This document shows, in pieces, positions 1 through 8,383 of a stretch of DNA of 21,012 nt. Each line of letters starts with the position of its first letter. The stretch's first letter is position 1. The position numbers and the translations under genes are program-made. The notes under the pieces were generated by a model that was not told the DNA's origin, did no database searches, and saw nothing but the letters and a program-made list of their open reading frames with translations. The stretch is from the NCBI GenBank assembly GCA_028691905.1, contig JAQUYJ010000004.1, positions 1-21,012 of the forward strand. The letters are read 5' to 3'. The DNA is from Bacilli bacterium. GTDB taxonomy: Bacteria > Bacillota_I > Bacilli_A > ML615J-28 > CAG-698.

Positions 1-1207
1 TCTGGTAATTCTCCAAAATGGCGACCAGCGTTCTCCCCACTGCCAGTCCGGATCCGTTCAGCGTGTGGACGTATTCTGGTTTTGCTTCTTTGTTTCGCTT
101 CATCCGGATGTTTCCTCTTCTGGCCTGATAGTCTTCCGCATTGCTGATACTGCCGATTTCACGATAGGTATTCTGCGAAGGTATCCATACTTCGATATCA
201 TATGTTTTGGCCATCCCAAATCCCATATCGCCACTGCAAAGACTGATGATATGATAGGGAATCTCCAATTGTTTCAGTACTTCTTCTGAATCGAGCAGCA
301 TTGCATCCAGTTCCTGATAACTTGTCTCAGGTGATGTAAATTTTATCAACTCAACCTTGTTGAACTGATGGGTTCGGATTAATCCCCTTGTATCTCTGCC
401 GGCACTGCCTGCTTCACTTCGAAAAGCCATTGTGTATCCGACATATTTGATTGGCAGTTGACTGTAATCAAGGATTTCGTCCCGATACAGGTTGATTGTT
501 GGAACCTCAGCGGTTGGGTTCAAAAACCAATCCCCGTTCCCGTTTACCAATTTAAATGCATCTTCTTCAAATTTGGGTAACTGCCCGGTAGCTGTCATAC
601 TGGTCCGATTCACAATAAAAGGCGGAATCACTTCTGTATATCCCCTGCTGGAATGCAAATCCATCATAAAAGCAATCAATGCCCGTTCCAGTCTGGCTCC
701 AAGCCCCTTGTAGACTACAAACCTGCTTCCTGTAATTTTACTTGCCCGTTCGAAATCAAGAATATCTAGTTTTTCCCCTAATTCATAGTGAGCTTTCGGT
801 TCAAAAGCAAATTTTGTCGGTTCCATGAATTTTTTTATTTCCACATTGCCTTTTTCATCTTTTCCGAAAGGAACAGATGCATGTAACAGATTGGGTGTAT
901 TCAACAGAGCTTGATTGATTTTTTCTTCCAAATCCGCTATTGCTTTATCTTTGTCAAGAATATCATCCCCAATGTCAGCAACACTTTTTAAAACAGCTGT
1001 GGCATCTTTTTTCTCCCGTTTCAGCGCACCGATCATTTTTGATTTTTCATTGCGGATGTTTTTTAATCCTTCCACTTCAACCAGCAATTTTCTTCTGTCT
1101 TCATCCCAAATTTTAACTTCACGCAAATAGGAAAAGTCTTTGCCTCTTTGGTTTAAATTGGCAATGACTCCTTCCACATCGTCCCTGATTCCTTTAATAT
1201 CTATCAT
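1..1207 (-). CDS. serS: Seryl-tRNA synthetase, C-terminus cut by window edge
   Basis: Charges tRNA-Ser with serine in the cytoplasm (class II aminoacyl-tRNA synthetase). The protein starts MIDIKGIRDD at an ATG (1207-1205) behind a GGAGGA Shine-Dalgarno. An N-terminal region that should form the tRNA-binding coiled-coil arm follows, rich in K/E and containing RNEKSKMIGALK. The catalytic core includes a motif-2 type segment (FRSEAGSAGRDTRGLIRTHQ) and ends in motif 3 (GLAVGRTLVAILENYQ), where the window stops. About 402 residues are present of the roughly 425 usual for the family, so only some 20 C-terminal residues are missing. A T-box leader directly upstream explains its control by uncharged tRNA-Ser. 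It lies downstream of gyrA on the same strand. The identification is very secure. Confidence 0.97.
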   Translation of the reverse strand, partial: MIDIKGIRDDVEGVIANLNQRGKDFSYLREVKIWDEDRRKLLVEVEGLKNIRNEKSKMIGALKREKKDATAVLKSVADIGDDILDKDKAIADLEEKINQALLNTPNLLHASVPFGKDEKGNVEIKKFMEPTKFAFEPKAHYELGEKLDILDFERASKITGSRFVVYKGLGARLERALIAFMMDLHSSRGYTEVIPPFIVNRTSMTATGQLPKFEEDAFKLVNGNGDWFLNPTAEVPTINLYRDEILDYSQLPIKYVGYTMAFRSEAGSAGRDTRGLIRTHQFNKVELIKFTSPETSYQELDAMLLDSEEVLKQLEIPYHIISLCSGDMGFGMAKTYDIEVWIPSQNTYREIGSISNAEDYQARRGNIRMKRNKEAKPEYVHTLNGSGLAVGRTLVAILENYQ

Positions 1208-1227
1208 ATTTTCCTCCTTTATTGTAT

Positions 1228-1257
1228 AAAAAAATCGTCCCTAAAAATAGAGGGACG
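1228..1257 (-). terminator. Rho-independent terminator of the serS T-box
   Basis: A 7-bp perfect stem (CGTCCCT/AGGGACG) with an 8-nt A/U-rich loop is followed on the minus strand by a run of U. It ends about 20 nt before the serS start codon, the usual place for a T-box terminator. Because no other terminator is seen after gyrA, it may also end transcripts reading through from the gyrase operon. Confidence 0.9.
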
Positions 1258-1437
1258 AATGTTTCCATCCGCGGTACCACCCTGATTAGATGTTGTATCT
1301 CGCTTTATGTGAATGATAACGGATTCATCCGAGGGGTATTGGCCCTGCCTCAAAGATGGATTCTGTTATGAGAAAGCTTGGTTTGCACCGACCACCAATT
1401 CTCTATTCTTTTTCATAACATACTGCTTCTTTTCAAT
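1228..1437 (-). promoter_or_regulatory. T-box riboswitch (tRNA-Ser sensing) upstream of serS
   Basis: On the minus strand the conserved T-box sequence AGGGTGGTACCGCGG lies at 1283-1269. It is followed by an intrinsic terminator: CGTCCCT (1236-1242 on the plus strand) pairs with AGGGACG (1251-1257), with a U tract at 1228-1235. Upstream, GTTATG and CATAAC can close a Stem I helix. Just 3' of CATAAC is the probable specifier triplet TCC (serine) followed by A, at 1360-1357. This agrees with serS being the controlled gene. Uncharged tRNA-Ser should stabilise the antiterminator and allow readthrough. Stem I begins almost at the gyrA stop codon, leaving little room for a separate promoter between the genes. 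The outer leader boundary is approximate. Confidence 0.92.
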
Positions 1438-1439
1438 GG

Positions 1440-4004
1440 CTATTCTGTTGTTTCTTCATCCATGAACTGATATTCCAAATCCAGTTCAAATTCTTCTTTA
1501 TAATCGTCTTCTTCTTCCAGTTCTTCTTCATCACGGGGAACAACTGCTATATTGGCTACAAAATGATCTTCCAGCAAATTGATAATACGAACCCCCTGGG
1601 TATCTCTTCCTATTGTTAGGATTTGGTCCAAATGAGTCCGAATAATCATTCCCTTTGTGGTAATGACAATCAGGTCTTCATCGCCTCTGACGGTAGAAAA
1701 AGACACTAATTTGCCGTTTTTCTCGGTTATATTTAGGGATTTTACGCCTTTTCCACCGCGGATCTGAACACGGAACTCTTCCACGTTGGTTCGTTTTCCA
1801 TATCCTTTTTCTGTGACAATTACTATTTCGTCACCGTCCGTGGTTACAATTGCCATTCCGACTACCTGTTCGTTTTCTTCGACTTTTATTCCTTTTACTC
1901 CAGCGGCTATACGACCCATTGGACGGATATCGCCTTCACTGAAACGAATCGCTTTGCCGTTGGAAGCTCCGAGGATAATGTCTTTTTCACCATCGGTAAT
2001 CGCCACTTTAAACAACTCATCCCCGTCATTTAAAATGACTGCTTTGATTCCGTTTGTACGGATGTTTTGAAATTCGGATATTTCTGTTTTCTTAATGATT
2101 CCCTGCCGTGTTGCAAAGATGAAATATCCTTCTTTGTTGTTTTTCTCATCAATATTCAAAACAGCTGCAAGTTTTTCATCGGGATCGAAGTTCAGCAGGT
2201 TGATAATCGGCAGTCCCTTTGCTGTCCTGGAATAATAAGGTACCTGGAAAGCCCGCAATTTGTATATTTTTCCCAAGTTGCTGAAGAAAAGCAGGGTGTC
2301 GTGGCTGGATGTGAAAATAACCCTCTCCACAAAGTCATCTTCCGTCATCTTGGCAGCGGTGATTCCTTTCCCACCGCGGTTTTGGGCTCGGTAGGTATCC
2401 ACTGTCATCCGCTTCAGATATCCTTTGTTGGTTACTGTAATAATGACATCTTCAACCGGAATCAAATCTTCATCTTCAATTTCCAGTTCATCACTCAAAC
2501 TGATTTCACTGCGACGGTCATCCCCGAACTTTTCCCGGATTTCCTGAAGTTCATGAATAATTATTTTAAGTTTTCGGTCATGACTTTTCAATATTTCCCT
2601 GCATTCGTGAATAAATTTTTTCAATTCTGCGTATTCTTCTTTGATTTTGTCGATTTCCAGCCCGGTTAAACGTTGTAGACGCATATCCAATATTGCTTTT
2701 GCTTGAATTTCCGATAAACCAAATGTTTTCATCAGACCCGCAACCGCTTCTTCGGTCGTTTTTGATTTTTTAATTAATGCAATGACGGGATCAATGTTGT
2801 TTAAGGCTATAATCAACCCTTCCAGAACATGAGCCCGGGCTTCTGCTTTTTCCAAATCGTATTTTGTTCTTCTTGTAATAATTTCGATTTGATGCTGCAG
2901 GTAGTATTCCAATACTTCTTTGATATTCAACACTTTCGGCTGCCCTTTAACCAGGGCCAGCATATTAATACCAAATGTAGACTGTAGCTGTGTATGTTTG
3001 TATAAATTGTTTAATACGACATTGGCATTGGCATCTTTACGAAGTTCTATCGCAATGTTGATTCCGTTTCTGGTGGATAGATCCTGTAAATCCGTAATGC
3101 CTTCAATCATTTTTTCTTTCGCTGTATCAGCAATGCGTTCAATCAGTCTTGTTTTATTCACTAAATATGGAATTTCTGTTATATATATATGGGGGCGTCC
3201 GTTTTCTTCCTTAATTTCACATTTGGCGCGAACGGTTATCGCTCCATTACCCGTCATATATGCTTTTCGGACCTGACTCAGTCCCATTATCAACCCACCG
3301 GTAGGAAAATCCGGTCCTTTAATATAATTCATTATTCCTTCAATGGAAATATCCGGATTTTTTATTAAAGCCAAAAGTCCGTCGATTACTTCTCCCAGAT
3401 TATGAGGAGGAATGTTCGTAGCCATTCCGACTGCAATACCGGTTGCTCCATTGACCAATATATTGGGGAATTTACAGGGAAGGACAGCGGGTTCCTTTTC
3501 ACTGCCATCATAGTTATCGATAAAATCTACCGTGTTTTTTCCTAAATCCTTCAACAGTTCCATTGAGATTTTGCTCATTCTGGCTTCGGTATACCGCATT
3601 GCTGCTGCACCGTCCCCATCAATTGAGCCAAAATTGCCATGACCGTCGACCAAAGGATACCGATAACTGAAATCCTGGGCCATCCGCACCATTGAATCAT
3701 AAATGGCACTGTCCCCGTGAGGATGGTATTTACCCATTACTTCTCCAACAATACGGGCTGATTTTTTGTGGGCACGGTCTGCATACACACCCAGTTCATT
3801 CATTCCGTACAAGATACGGCGGTGAACAGGTTTCATTCCGTCCCGAACATCAGGAAGCGCCCTGGCTACAATTACACTCATTGCATAACTAAGAAAGGAA
3901 TTCCTCATTTCTTTGGCTATGTCTACCTCTTTTACTCCACCCAGATGGTGTTCAAGAGCGGTTAAATCCTGCTCTTCTGGCTGTAAGTTTTGCTTATCTT
4001 CCAT
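1440..4004 (-). CDS. gyrA: DNA gyrase subunit A
   Basis: Breakage-reunion subunit of type IIA topoisomerase; with GyrB it introduces negative supercoils using ATP. The catalytic tyrosine is Y138 in AAAMRYTEARM. The quinolone-determining region (GKYHPHGDSAIYD) has Ser99 and Asp103 at the usual E. coli S83/D87 positions, i.e. the wild-type, quinolone-susceptible residues. The GyrA box reads QNRGGKG at residues 541-547, at the start of the C-terminal beta-pinwheel, which supports a true gyrase rather than topoisomerase IV ParC. A second related QIRGGKG occurs later in the pinwheel. The tail is strongly acidic (EEELEEEDD). At 854 aa it is slightly longer than the usual 820-840 aa. The start follows AGGTGGTG, 11 nt after the gyrB stop, so it is co-transcribed with gyrB. 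No terminator is seen between its stop codon and the serS T-box. Confidence 0.98.
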   Translation of the reverse strand: MEDKQNLQPEEQDLTALEHHLGGVKEVDIAKEMRNSFLSYAMSVIVARALPDVRDGMKPVHRRILYGMNELGVYADRAHKKSARIVGEVMGKYHPHGDSAIYDSMVRMAQDFSYRYPLVDGHGNFGSIDGDGAAAMRYTEARMSKISMELLKDLGKNTVDFIDNYDGSEKEPAVLPCKFPNILVNGATGIAVGMATNIPPHNLGEVIDGLLALIKNPDISIEGIMNYIKGPDFPTGGLIMGLSQVRKAYMTGNGAITVRAKCEIKEENGRPHIYITEIPYLVNKTRLIERIADTAKEKMIEGITDLQDLSTRNGINIAIELRKDANANVVLNNLYKHTQLQSTFGINMLALVKGQPKVLNIKEVLEYYLQHQIEIITRRTKYDLEKAEARAHVLEGLIIALNNIDPVIALIKKSKTTEEAVAGLMKTFGLSEIQAKAILDMRLQRLTGLEIDKIKEEYAELKKFIHECREILKSHDRKLKIIIHELQEIREKFGDDRRSEISLSDELEIEDEDLIPVEDVIITVTNKGYLKRMTVDTYRAQNRGGKGITAAKMTEDDFVERVIFTSSHDTLLFFSNLGKIYKLRAFQVPYYSRTAKGLPIINLLNFDPDEKLAAVLNIDEKNNKEGYFIFATRQGIIKKTEISEFQNIRTNGIKAVILNDGDELFKVAITDGEKDIILGASNGKAIRFSEGDIRPMGRIAAGVKGIKVEENEQVVGMAIVTTDGDEIVIVTEKGYGKRTNVEEFRVQIRGGKGVKSLNITEKNGKLVSFSTVRGDEDLIVITTKGMIIRTHLDQILTIGRDTQGVRIINLLEDHFVANIAVVPRDEEELEEEDDYKEEFELDLEYQFMDEETTE

Positions 4005-4015
4005 TTTTTCACCAC

Positions 4016-5971
4016 CTAAATATCCAAATTCTCAACATAAACAGCATTTTCTTCAATAAATTCCCGACGCGGTTCCACATCGTCTCCCATGAGCATGCTG
4101 AAAACAGTGTCTGCTTCAATTGCATCCTGCAAATTAACCTGCAGCAATGTCCGTGCTTTCGGATCCATTGTGGTTTCCCAAAGCTGTTCGGGGTTCATTT
4201 CCCCCAACCCTTTATAACGCTGAATATTTGGCTTGTTTGTTTTCGAAAATGTTTCCAGTATCTTCTGTAATTCATCATCGGAATACGCATATTCCACTCT
4301 TTTGTTCTGAACTATTTTATACAGAGGGGGCTGGGCAATATAAACATACCCATGTTCAATGAGAGGACGCATAAAACGATAAAAGAAAGTAAGCAGTAAC
4401 GTTCTGATGTGGGCTCCGTCGACATCTGCATCGGTCATAATGACCACTTTATTGTATCTTGCTGACCGAATATTGAAATCGTCTCCGATGCCTGTTCCAA
4501 ATGCCTGGATCATGGAAATGATTTCTTTGTTGCCCAGTGCCCGGTCCAACCGTGCTTTTTCTACATTCAATACTTTTCCTCTTAACGGAAGAATAGCCTG
4601 AAATTCGCTGTCCCGGCCCTGTTTGGCTGATCCACCGGCAGAATCCCCTTCAACGATATATATTTCGCTGATGCTGGGGTCCTTACTGCGACAATCAGCC
4701 AGTTTGGAAGCAAAGCCAAGTGATTCCAGCGGACTTTTTCTTCTTGTTGCTTCCCTGGCTTTCTTGGCAGCTTCTCTTGCTCTGCTGGCCAGAACCGCTT
4801 TTTCGATAATCGATTTGGCTGCAGCAGGATTTTCCTTTAGAAAAGCATCCATTCCTTCCCCTAAAATCTGGGAAGTGATTCTTCTTACTTCTGTATTTCC
4901 CAGTTTGGCTTTTGTCTGTCCTTCAAACTGAGGATCGGGATGACGGCATGAAATAATGGCTGTCAATCCTTCCCGGACATCTTCACCGCTGAAACTTTCA
5001 TCTTTTCGAAATAGTTTCGCATTTTTACCGTAGGAGTTTAATACCCTTGTCAGACTGGTTCGAAACCCTTCTTCGTGTGTTCCTCCTTCGGGTGTGTAGA
5101 TATTATTGATAAAAGAATAAATATTGCTGTTATAGTCTTCTGTATATTGAAGGGCCATTTCAACTTCAATATTCTCCATTTTCCCATTAACATAGATGAT
5201 TTCCTGATGAATATTGGTTTTTGTCTTATTTAAATAAGCAACGTATTCCTTGATTCCACCCTCATAACAATATAAAACAGATTTTACTGCTTCTTTGTTG
5301 CGTGAATCCATTAAACTGATCCGTAGTCCCTTGTTTAGAAAGGCACTTTGCTGCAGTCTGGTCCGAATGGTCTCATAATCATAGACTGTAGTTTCTTTGA
5401 AAATGATTGGGTCAGCACTAAAAGTAATCCTTGAACCATGGTTTTTGGTTGTTCCCACTTCCCGGAGCGGATAGAGTCTCTTCCCGTAAGCAAATTCCTG
5501 TTCGTATTTTTTGCCGTTTTTATGGATTTCAACACGTAAATGTTCACTTAGTGCGTTTACTACCGATGCTCCTACCCCGTGAAGCCCTCCTGATACTTTA
5601 TAGGACGACCCGTCAAACTTACCGCCGGCATGGAGAATGGTAAAAACCGCTTCTGCTGCCGATTCATGGGTTTTGGGATGAATTTCAACCGGTATTCCCC
5701 GCCCGTTGTCCGTTACTCTGATTAAGTTTTCGGGTAAAATCTCCACTTCGATATGGGTACAGTATCCAGCCAGCGCTTCATCGATGGCATTGTCGACGAT
5801 TTCCCATACCAGATGGTGCAATCCCCGCGGCCCTGTTGAGCCTATATACATACCGGGACGTTTTCTTACCGCTTCCAGTCCTTCCAGTAACTGAATGTTG
5901 GAAGCATCGTAATTTTTCGCATCCGCTTTTTCCTGATCTACTAAAATATCGTTATCAAACTCTTCCATCAT
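4016..5971 (-). CDS. gyrB: DNA gyrase subunit B
   Basis: ATPase subunit of gyrase. The N-terminal GHKL ATPase has VRKRPGMYIGST, the Bergerat motif EIVDNAIDEA, DNGRGIP, and the glycine-rich lid GGLHGVGASVVNALS. The TOPRIM domain follows, with EGDSAGGSAKQGRD and the metal-binding TDADVDGAHIRTLL. The C-terminal motif is QRYKGLGEMN. At 651 aa it has the usual Gram-positive length. The start ATG overlaps the recF stop (ATGA, 4 nt), and a GAGGTGA Shine-Dalgarno lies inside the recF end, suggesting translational coupling. A second ATG follows at once, so the start could be one codon later. It is third in the yaaA-recF-gyrB-gyrA operon. Confidence 0.98.
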   Translation of the reverse strand: MMEEFDNDILVDQEKADAKNYDASNIQLLEGLEAVRKRPGMYIGSTGPRGLHHLVWEIVDNAIDEALAGYCTHIEVEILPENLIRVTDNGRGIPVEIHPKTHESAAEAVFTILHAGGKFDGSSYKVSGGLHGVGASVVNALSEHLRVEIHKNGKKYEQEFAYGKRLYPLREVGTTKNHGSRITFSADPIIFKETTVYDYETIRTRLQQSAFLNKGLRISLMDSRNKEAVKSVLYCYEGGIKEYVAYLNKTKTNIHQEIIYVNGKMENIEVEMALQYTEDYNSNIYSFINNIYTPEGGTHEEGFRTSLTRVLNSYGKNAKLFRKDESFSGEDVREGLTAIISCRHPDPQFEGQTKAKLGNTEVRRITSQILGEGMDAFLKENPAAAKSIIEKAVLASRAREAAKKAREATRRKSPLESLGFASKLADCRSKDPSISEIYIVEGDSAGGSAKQGRDSEFQAILPLRGKVLNVEKARLDRALGNKEIISMIQAFGTGIGDDFNIRSARYNKVVIMTDADVDGAHIRTLLLTFFYRFMRPLIEHGYVYIAQPPLYKIVQNKRVEYAYSDDELQKILETFSKTNKPNIQRYKGLGEMNPEQLWETTMDPKARTLLQVNLQDAIEADTVFSMLMGDDVEPRREFIEENAVYVENLDI

Positions 5972-7041
5972 TCTTCACCTCGCTTCATTTCCCATAGTTT
6001 ACTTGTTCTTTTTGTCTCTTCATCCACACTGGCGATGGATGTTGTTGTAATAAATGTCTGCTTTTGTTTGTTTATTTGTTTTAATATTGCTTTTTGACGA
6101 TGAATATCCAGTTCACTGAACACATCATCGAGAATTAAAACGGTACGTATCTTTTTTTTGTCCAATAACCGCATCAATCCAATCTTGACCGCCAAACAAA
6201 GACTTCTCATCTGGCCCTGGGATGCATAATTGGCTGCTTCCTGCTCTTCAATATACATCAAAACATCATCTCTTGTCGTCCCCCATGTTGTTTGCTGCAT
6301 GTACAGGTCGTGGGACAGTCTTTCTTTTGCTTTCTTTTCCAGGTTATCCACAGTACAGTTGGGGTTATACACCATTTTTGCGCATTCTTCCCCATTTGTT
6401 ATTTCCCTGAAGGCAATCTGCATTTCTTTGTTCAGTGCTTCTATAAAACTGTTTCTTTTCGCTATTATAATCCTGTTCTGTTCGATTAAAAGGCCTGTTG
6501 AAACATTCAAAAACGCAAAATCAACCTTATTTTCCTCTGCTGTTTTTAAATATTCGTTTCTTTCTTTCAGAATTTTCCGGCTTTTCATCAACGCGTTTAA
6601 ATACTCGCTGTCTATTTGCCCCAAATTGGCATCAATAAACTTCCTTTTGGTTTGGGGGGATCCTTTTATGAGGTCCAAATCGTCCGGTGAAAAGTCAACA
6701 CACACAAAATACCCCAGATATTCACTGATGTTTTTTGCAGTTTTCTGGTTTTTGGTTATCCTTTTGTCGGTCATATCATAAGTTAAGACGACTTCATCGC
6801 GGCTTTCCCCGTTAACAAAGGTCCCTTTGATCCGGTAAAACGGCGCACCCACCCGAATCAGGTCCCGGTCCCTGCTGTTTTTGAAGCTTTTGGTGAAACT
6901 AAGACAATAAATAGCCTCGACCAAACTTGTTTTACCAACCGCATTGTTGCCGTAAAAGATGTTTTGTTGGGGATTGAATTCGAATTGAGCATTCTGATAC
7001 CCCCGAAAGTTGGTGATTTCCAGTTTTTCCAGATAAAACAT
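5968..7041 (-). CDS. recF: DNA replication/repair protein RecF
   Basis: SMC-like ATPase of the RecFOR pathway; it binds single-strand/double-strand junctions and helps load RecA at gaps. The start MFYLEKLEITNFRGY is typical of the family. Walker A is GNNAVGKTS (31-39), the ABC-type signature region is SQGQMRSLCLAVK, and Walker B is TVLILDDVFSELD. The length of 357 aa is normal (about 360-370). It begins 2 nt after the yaaA stop and overlaps gyrB by 4 nt, so it is in the middle of a tight operon. The Shine-Dalgarno is weak (GGTTGA), which fits translational coupling to yaaA. Confidence 0.97.
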   Translation of the reverse strand: MFYLEKLEITNFRGYQNAQFEFNPQQNIFYGNNAVGKTSLVEAIYCLSFTKSFKNSRDRDLIRVGAPFYRIKGTFVNGESRDEVVLTYDMTDKRITKNQKTAKNISEYLGYFVCVDFSPDDLDLIKGSPQTKRKFIDANLGQIDSEYLNALMKSRKILKERNEYLKTAEENKVDFAFLNVSTGLLIEQNRIIIAKRNSFIEALNKEMQIAFREITNGEECAKMVYNPNCTVDNLEKKAKERLSHDLYMQQTTWGTTRDDVLMYIEEQEAANYASQGQMRSLCLAVKIGLMRLLDKKKIRTVLILDDVFSELDIHRQKAILKQINKQKQTFITTTSIASVDEETKRTSKLWEMKRGEE

Positions 7042-7043
7042 AT

Positions 7044-7250
7044 TTATTCAACCAGATAAGAGGTGTTATCTATTTCCAGCTGCATTCCCGGGTAGATTTT
7101 TTTACCTCTCCTGTCTTCTTTTACGGTATTAACTGTCACAGAGTGGCTCAACAGATACACTTTGGCTTCCGCTCCGCTTCTGAGAATGCCGATATATTTT
7201 AAAAACTGACCTAAAGTGATATATTCTGTGTTGATTTTAATCTTTTTCAT
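7044..7250 (-). CDS. yaaA: S4-domain RNA-binding protein YaaA
   Basis: A 68-aa protein that is essentially one S4 RNA-binding domain. TLGQFLKYIGILRSGAEAK and the following VYLLSHSVTVN match the S4 helix-turn-strand pattern, followed by RRGKKIYPGMQLEI. In Bacillus subtilis the gene at this position (dnaN-yaaA-recF) encodes a small S4 protein linked to ribosome maturation. I infer the same role from position and fold. It is the first gene of the gyrase operon, with a GGGAG ribosome-binding site and an extended -10 promoter close upstream. Normally it follows dnaN directly. Here a 2.5-kb block containing the RHH/ParA pair on the other strand separates it from dnaN. Confidence 0.93.
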   Translation of the reverse strand: MKKIKINTEYITLGQFLKYIGILRSGAEAKVYLLSHSVTVNTVKEDRRGKKIYPGMQLEIDNTSYLVE

Positions 7251-7281
7251 TCTTCATTTTACTCCCATAAACAGTTATCTT

Positions 7282-7310
7282 ATTATACCATAAAACAGTC
7301 TTTATTTCTA
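7282..7310 (-). promoter_or_regulatory. Promoter of the yaaA-recF-gyrB-gyrA operon
   Basis: On the minus strand a perfect TATAAT (7287-7282) is preceded by TGG, giving an extended -10. A weak -35, TAGAAA (7310-7305), lies at 17-bp spacing. It is 32 nt upstream of the yaaA start. The minus-strand octamer TTTATGGT (7294-7287) overlaps the -10 and is identical to the boxes at 7409-7424, so the RHH protein encoded at 8732 could bind here (inference). Confidence 0.8.
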
Positions 7311-7400
7311 GTCTTTTTATCAATAAATTTGCCCTTTTAAGCGTTTTTTTACCTTTATATTTTAAACATTATCTGTAAACGGTTTTCCCGTCTCTGTTTT

Positions 7401-7424
7401 TATGTATAACCATAAAACCATAAA
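7401..7424. repeat. Box group A: three phased 8-bp units
   Basis: Reads TATGTATA, ACCATAAA, ACCATAAA in direct succession. The last two are inverted versions (TTTATGGT) of the TATG box. It lies about 90 bp upstream of the yaaA promoter -35, whose -10 overlaps the same ACCATAAA octamer (7287-7294). Confidence 0.55.
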
Positions 7425-7588
7425 TGATTTTTAAAAAGAAAACGGGATGGTTTTGGCTGTTTTTTATACAAAACAAAGAAAAACCCCTCCTTTTCCGGCC
7501 TGTTGCTTTATTGAACTGCTTTTCGGTCTTATTGTTGGATCTTCTTTTGAAATATGGCTTTCAAACAGGTCCTTTCTTGCATCTTTTT

Positions 7589-7612
7589 TATGCTTTTACA
7601 TAAATACATCTG
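7589..7612. repeat. Box group B: TATGCTTT-TACATAAA-TACATCTG
   Basis: Three contiguous 8-bp units. The group recurs with two changes in its first 23 bases as group D at 7802-7825 (TATGGTTT, TACGTAAA, TACATCTT). A more degenerate relative, ending in TACATCCC, is at 7664-7687. Confidence 0.55.
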
Positions 7613-7793
7613 CCTTGAGATGCTTTGTTTTCCTTACTACAGCAAGCTTTTTTCTTATTTTTTTGTTTATAAGCACAAATACATCCCTTTATCTCTTTGA
7701 TTCTGTAAACCAAAGAATTGTTGTCTTGCGTGCTTTTGATGAAACTTTTTAAAAAATTTTGTTTTAAACGGAAGATATCCCGGTGTTTAACCC

Positions 7794-7825
7794 ACCATAT
7801 TTATGGTTTTACGTAAATACATCTT
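7794..7825. repeat. Box group D: four phased 8-bp units
   Basis: Reads ACCATATT, TATGGTTT, TACGTAAA, TACATCTT. The last three match group B. The first two resemble the TACATATT, TATGTTTT pair shared by both long arrays. Confidence 0.55.
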
Positions 7826-8074
7826 CTGTCGATTCTTTTTTGAATCCAAATTTTATGTTTTAATCCTTCAAACTTCCCCTTTTATCTGTTGTTTTTATCT
7901 TTTTCTTCATTTTTCCTCTTTAGTACTGATCCTTTTACTGGGGTTTGATGAGCTGATTGGCTTTATATGCCGGTAAAACACACCCGTTAATAAACTGATT
8001 TACGGTTTTTTAGTTTTTCTTTACACGAGTATGCCGCCTGATCTTTAATTGGTGTTTATTTGGCTCAGAAATAA

Positions 8075-8101
8075 AAATACATAATTATGTATTTATGGCT
8101 T
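8075..8101. promoter_or_regulatory. Palindromic operator-like site made of TATG boxes
   Basis: AAATACATAATTATGTATTT (8075-8094) is a perfect 20-bp palindrome. It holds one inverted box (AATACATA, 8076-8083) and one direct box (TATGTATT, 8086-8093). TATGGCTT follows immediately in 8-bp phase (8094-8101). It abuts and overlaps the -35 of the promoter at 8100-8128, a natural place for a ribbon-helix-helix repressor. Confidence 0.6.
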
Positions 8102-8128
8102 GCATTTGTTTTTAAAAAAAGGTATAAT
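8100..8128 (+). promoter_or_regulatory. Promoter P1 reading toward the RHH/ParA genes
   Basis: TTGCAT (8100-8105), 17 bp, then a perfect TATAAT (8123-8128). No gene starts directly after it. A transcript from here would cross array 1 and the inverted repeat before reaching the RHH gene 600 bp on. It could be a long leader, a small RNA, or the remains of a lost gene. Confidence 0.6.
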
Positions 8129-8210
8129 AAATCTGGATGAAAAAGACAGAAACAAGCGATTTTTTGTCCTTGTTTTTTTGTTTGAAGGTGCGCTGATTCA
8201 TAATTTTTGT

Positions 8211-8298
8211 TATGTTTTTATGTTTATATGTGTTTATGTTTTTATTTTTTTATTTATTTACATATTTATGTTTTTATGTTTTTGTGTATTTATGTAAT
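8211..8298. repeat. Array 1: eleven contiguous 8-bp units, probable centromere
   Basis: The 88 bp divide without gap into eleven octamers. In order: TATGTTTT, TATGTTTA, TATGTGTT, TATGTTTT, TATTTTTT, TATTTATT, TACATATT, TATGTTTT, TATGTTTT, TGTGTATT, TATGTAAT. Seven begin with exact TATG and the rest are one or two changes away; TACATATT is the box in inverted orientation. The pattern is a tetramer plus a 4-bp A/T spacer. This is the architecture described for the parH centromere bound by the RHH protein ParG on plasmid TP228. I infer a binding array for the RHH protein encoded at 8732. Confidence 0.75.
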
Positions 8299-8342
8299 TT
8301 TAAGCCAATTTTTACTTATTTTGATCCTGTTTTGGCGGTTTT

Positions 8343-8383
8343 AGCGAAAAATCAGCCGTTTTTAGCCCTTCTGATTTTTCGCT
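8343..8383. repeat. 13-bp perfect inverted repeat between the two arrays
   Basis: AGCGAAAAATCAG (8343-8355) and CTGATTTTTCGCT (8371-8383) are perfect inverted copies around a 15-nt loop containing TTTTAGCC. Neither strand has a U tract after the stem, so it is not a normal intrinsic terminator. It may be a binding site, a cruciform or an RNA hairpin in a transcript from P1. Confidence 0.7.

Noticed and set aside
2067..2669. 200-codon frame opposite gyrA
   Set aside because: Antisense to a fully conserved gene; no promoter or ribosome site, and no recognisable motif.
6230..6781. 183-codon frame opposite recF
   Set aside because: Antisense shadow of recF with low-complexity hydrophobic composition.
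7447..7752. 101-codon open frame on the plus strand in the T-rich region
   Set aside because: Composition is driven by T-rich DNA (Phe/Leu/Ser/Cys runs), the ribosome site is weak, and the frame runs straight through box groups B and C.
8100..8297. Hydrophobic 65-codon frame covering array 1
   Set aside because: It starts at the -35 of P1, upstream of any possible transcript start, and its second half is only the translated octamer repeat.
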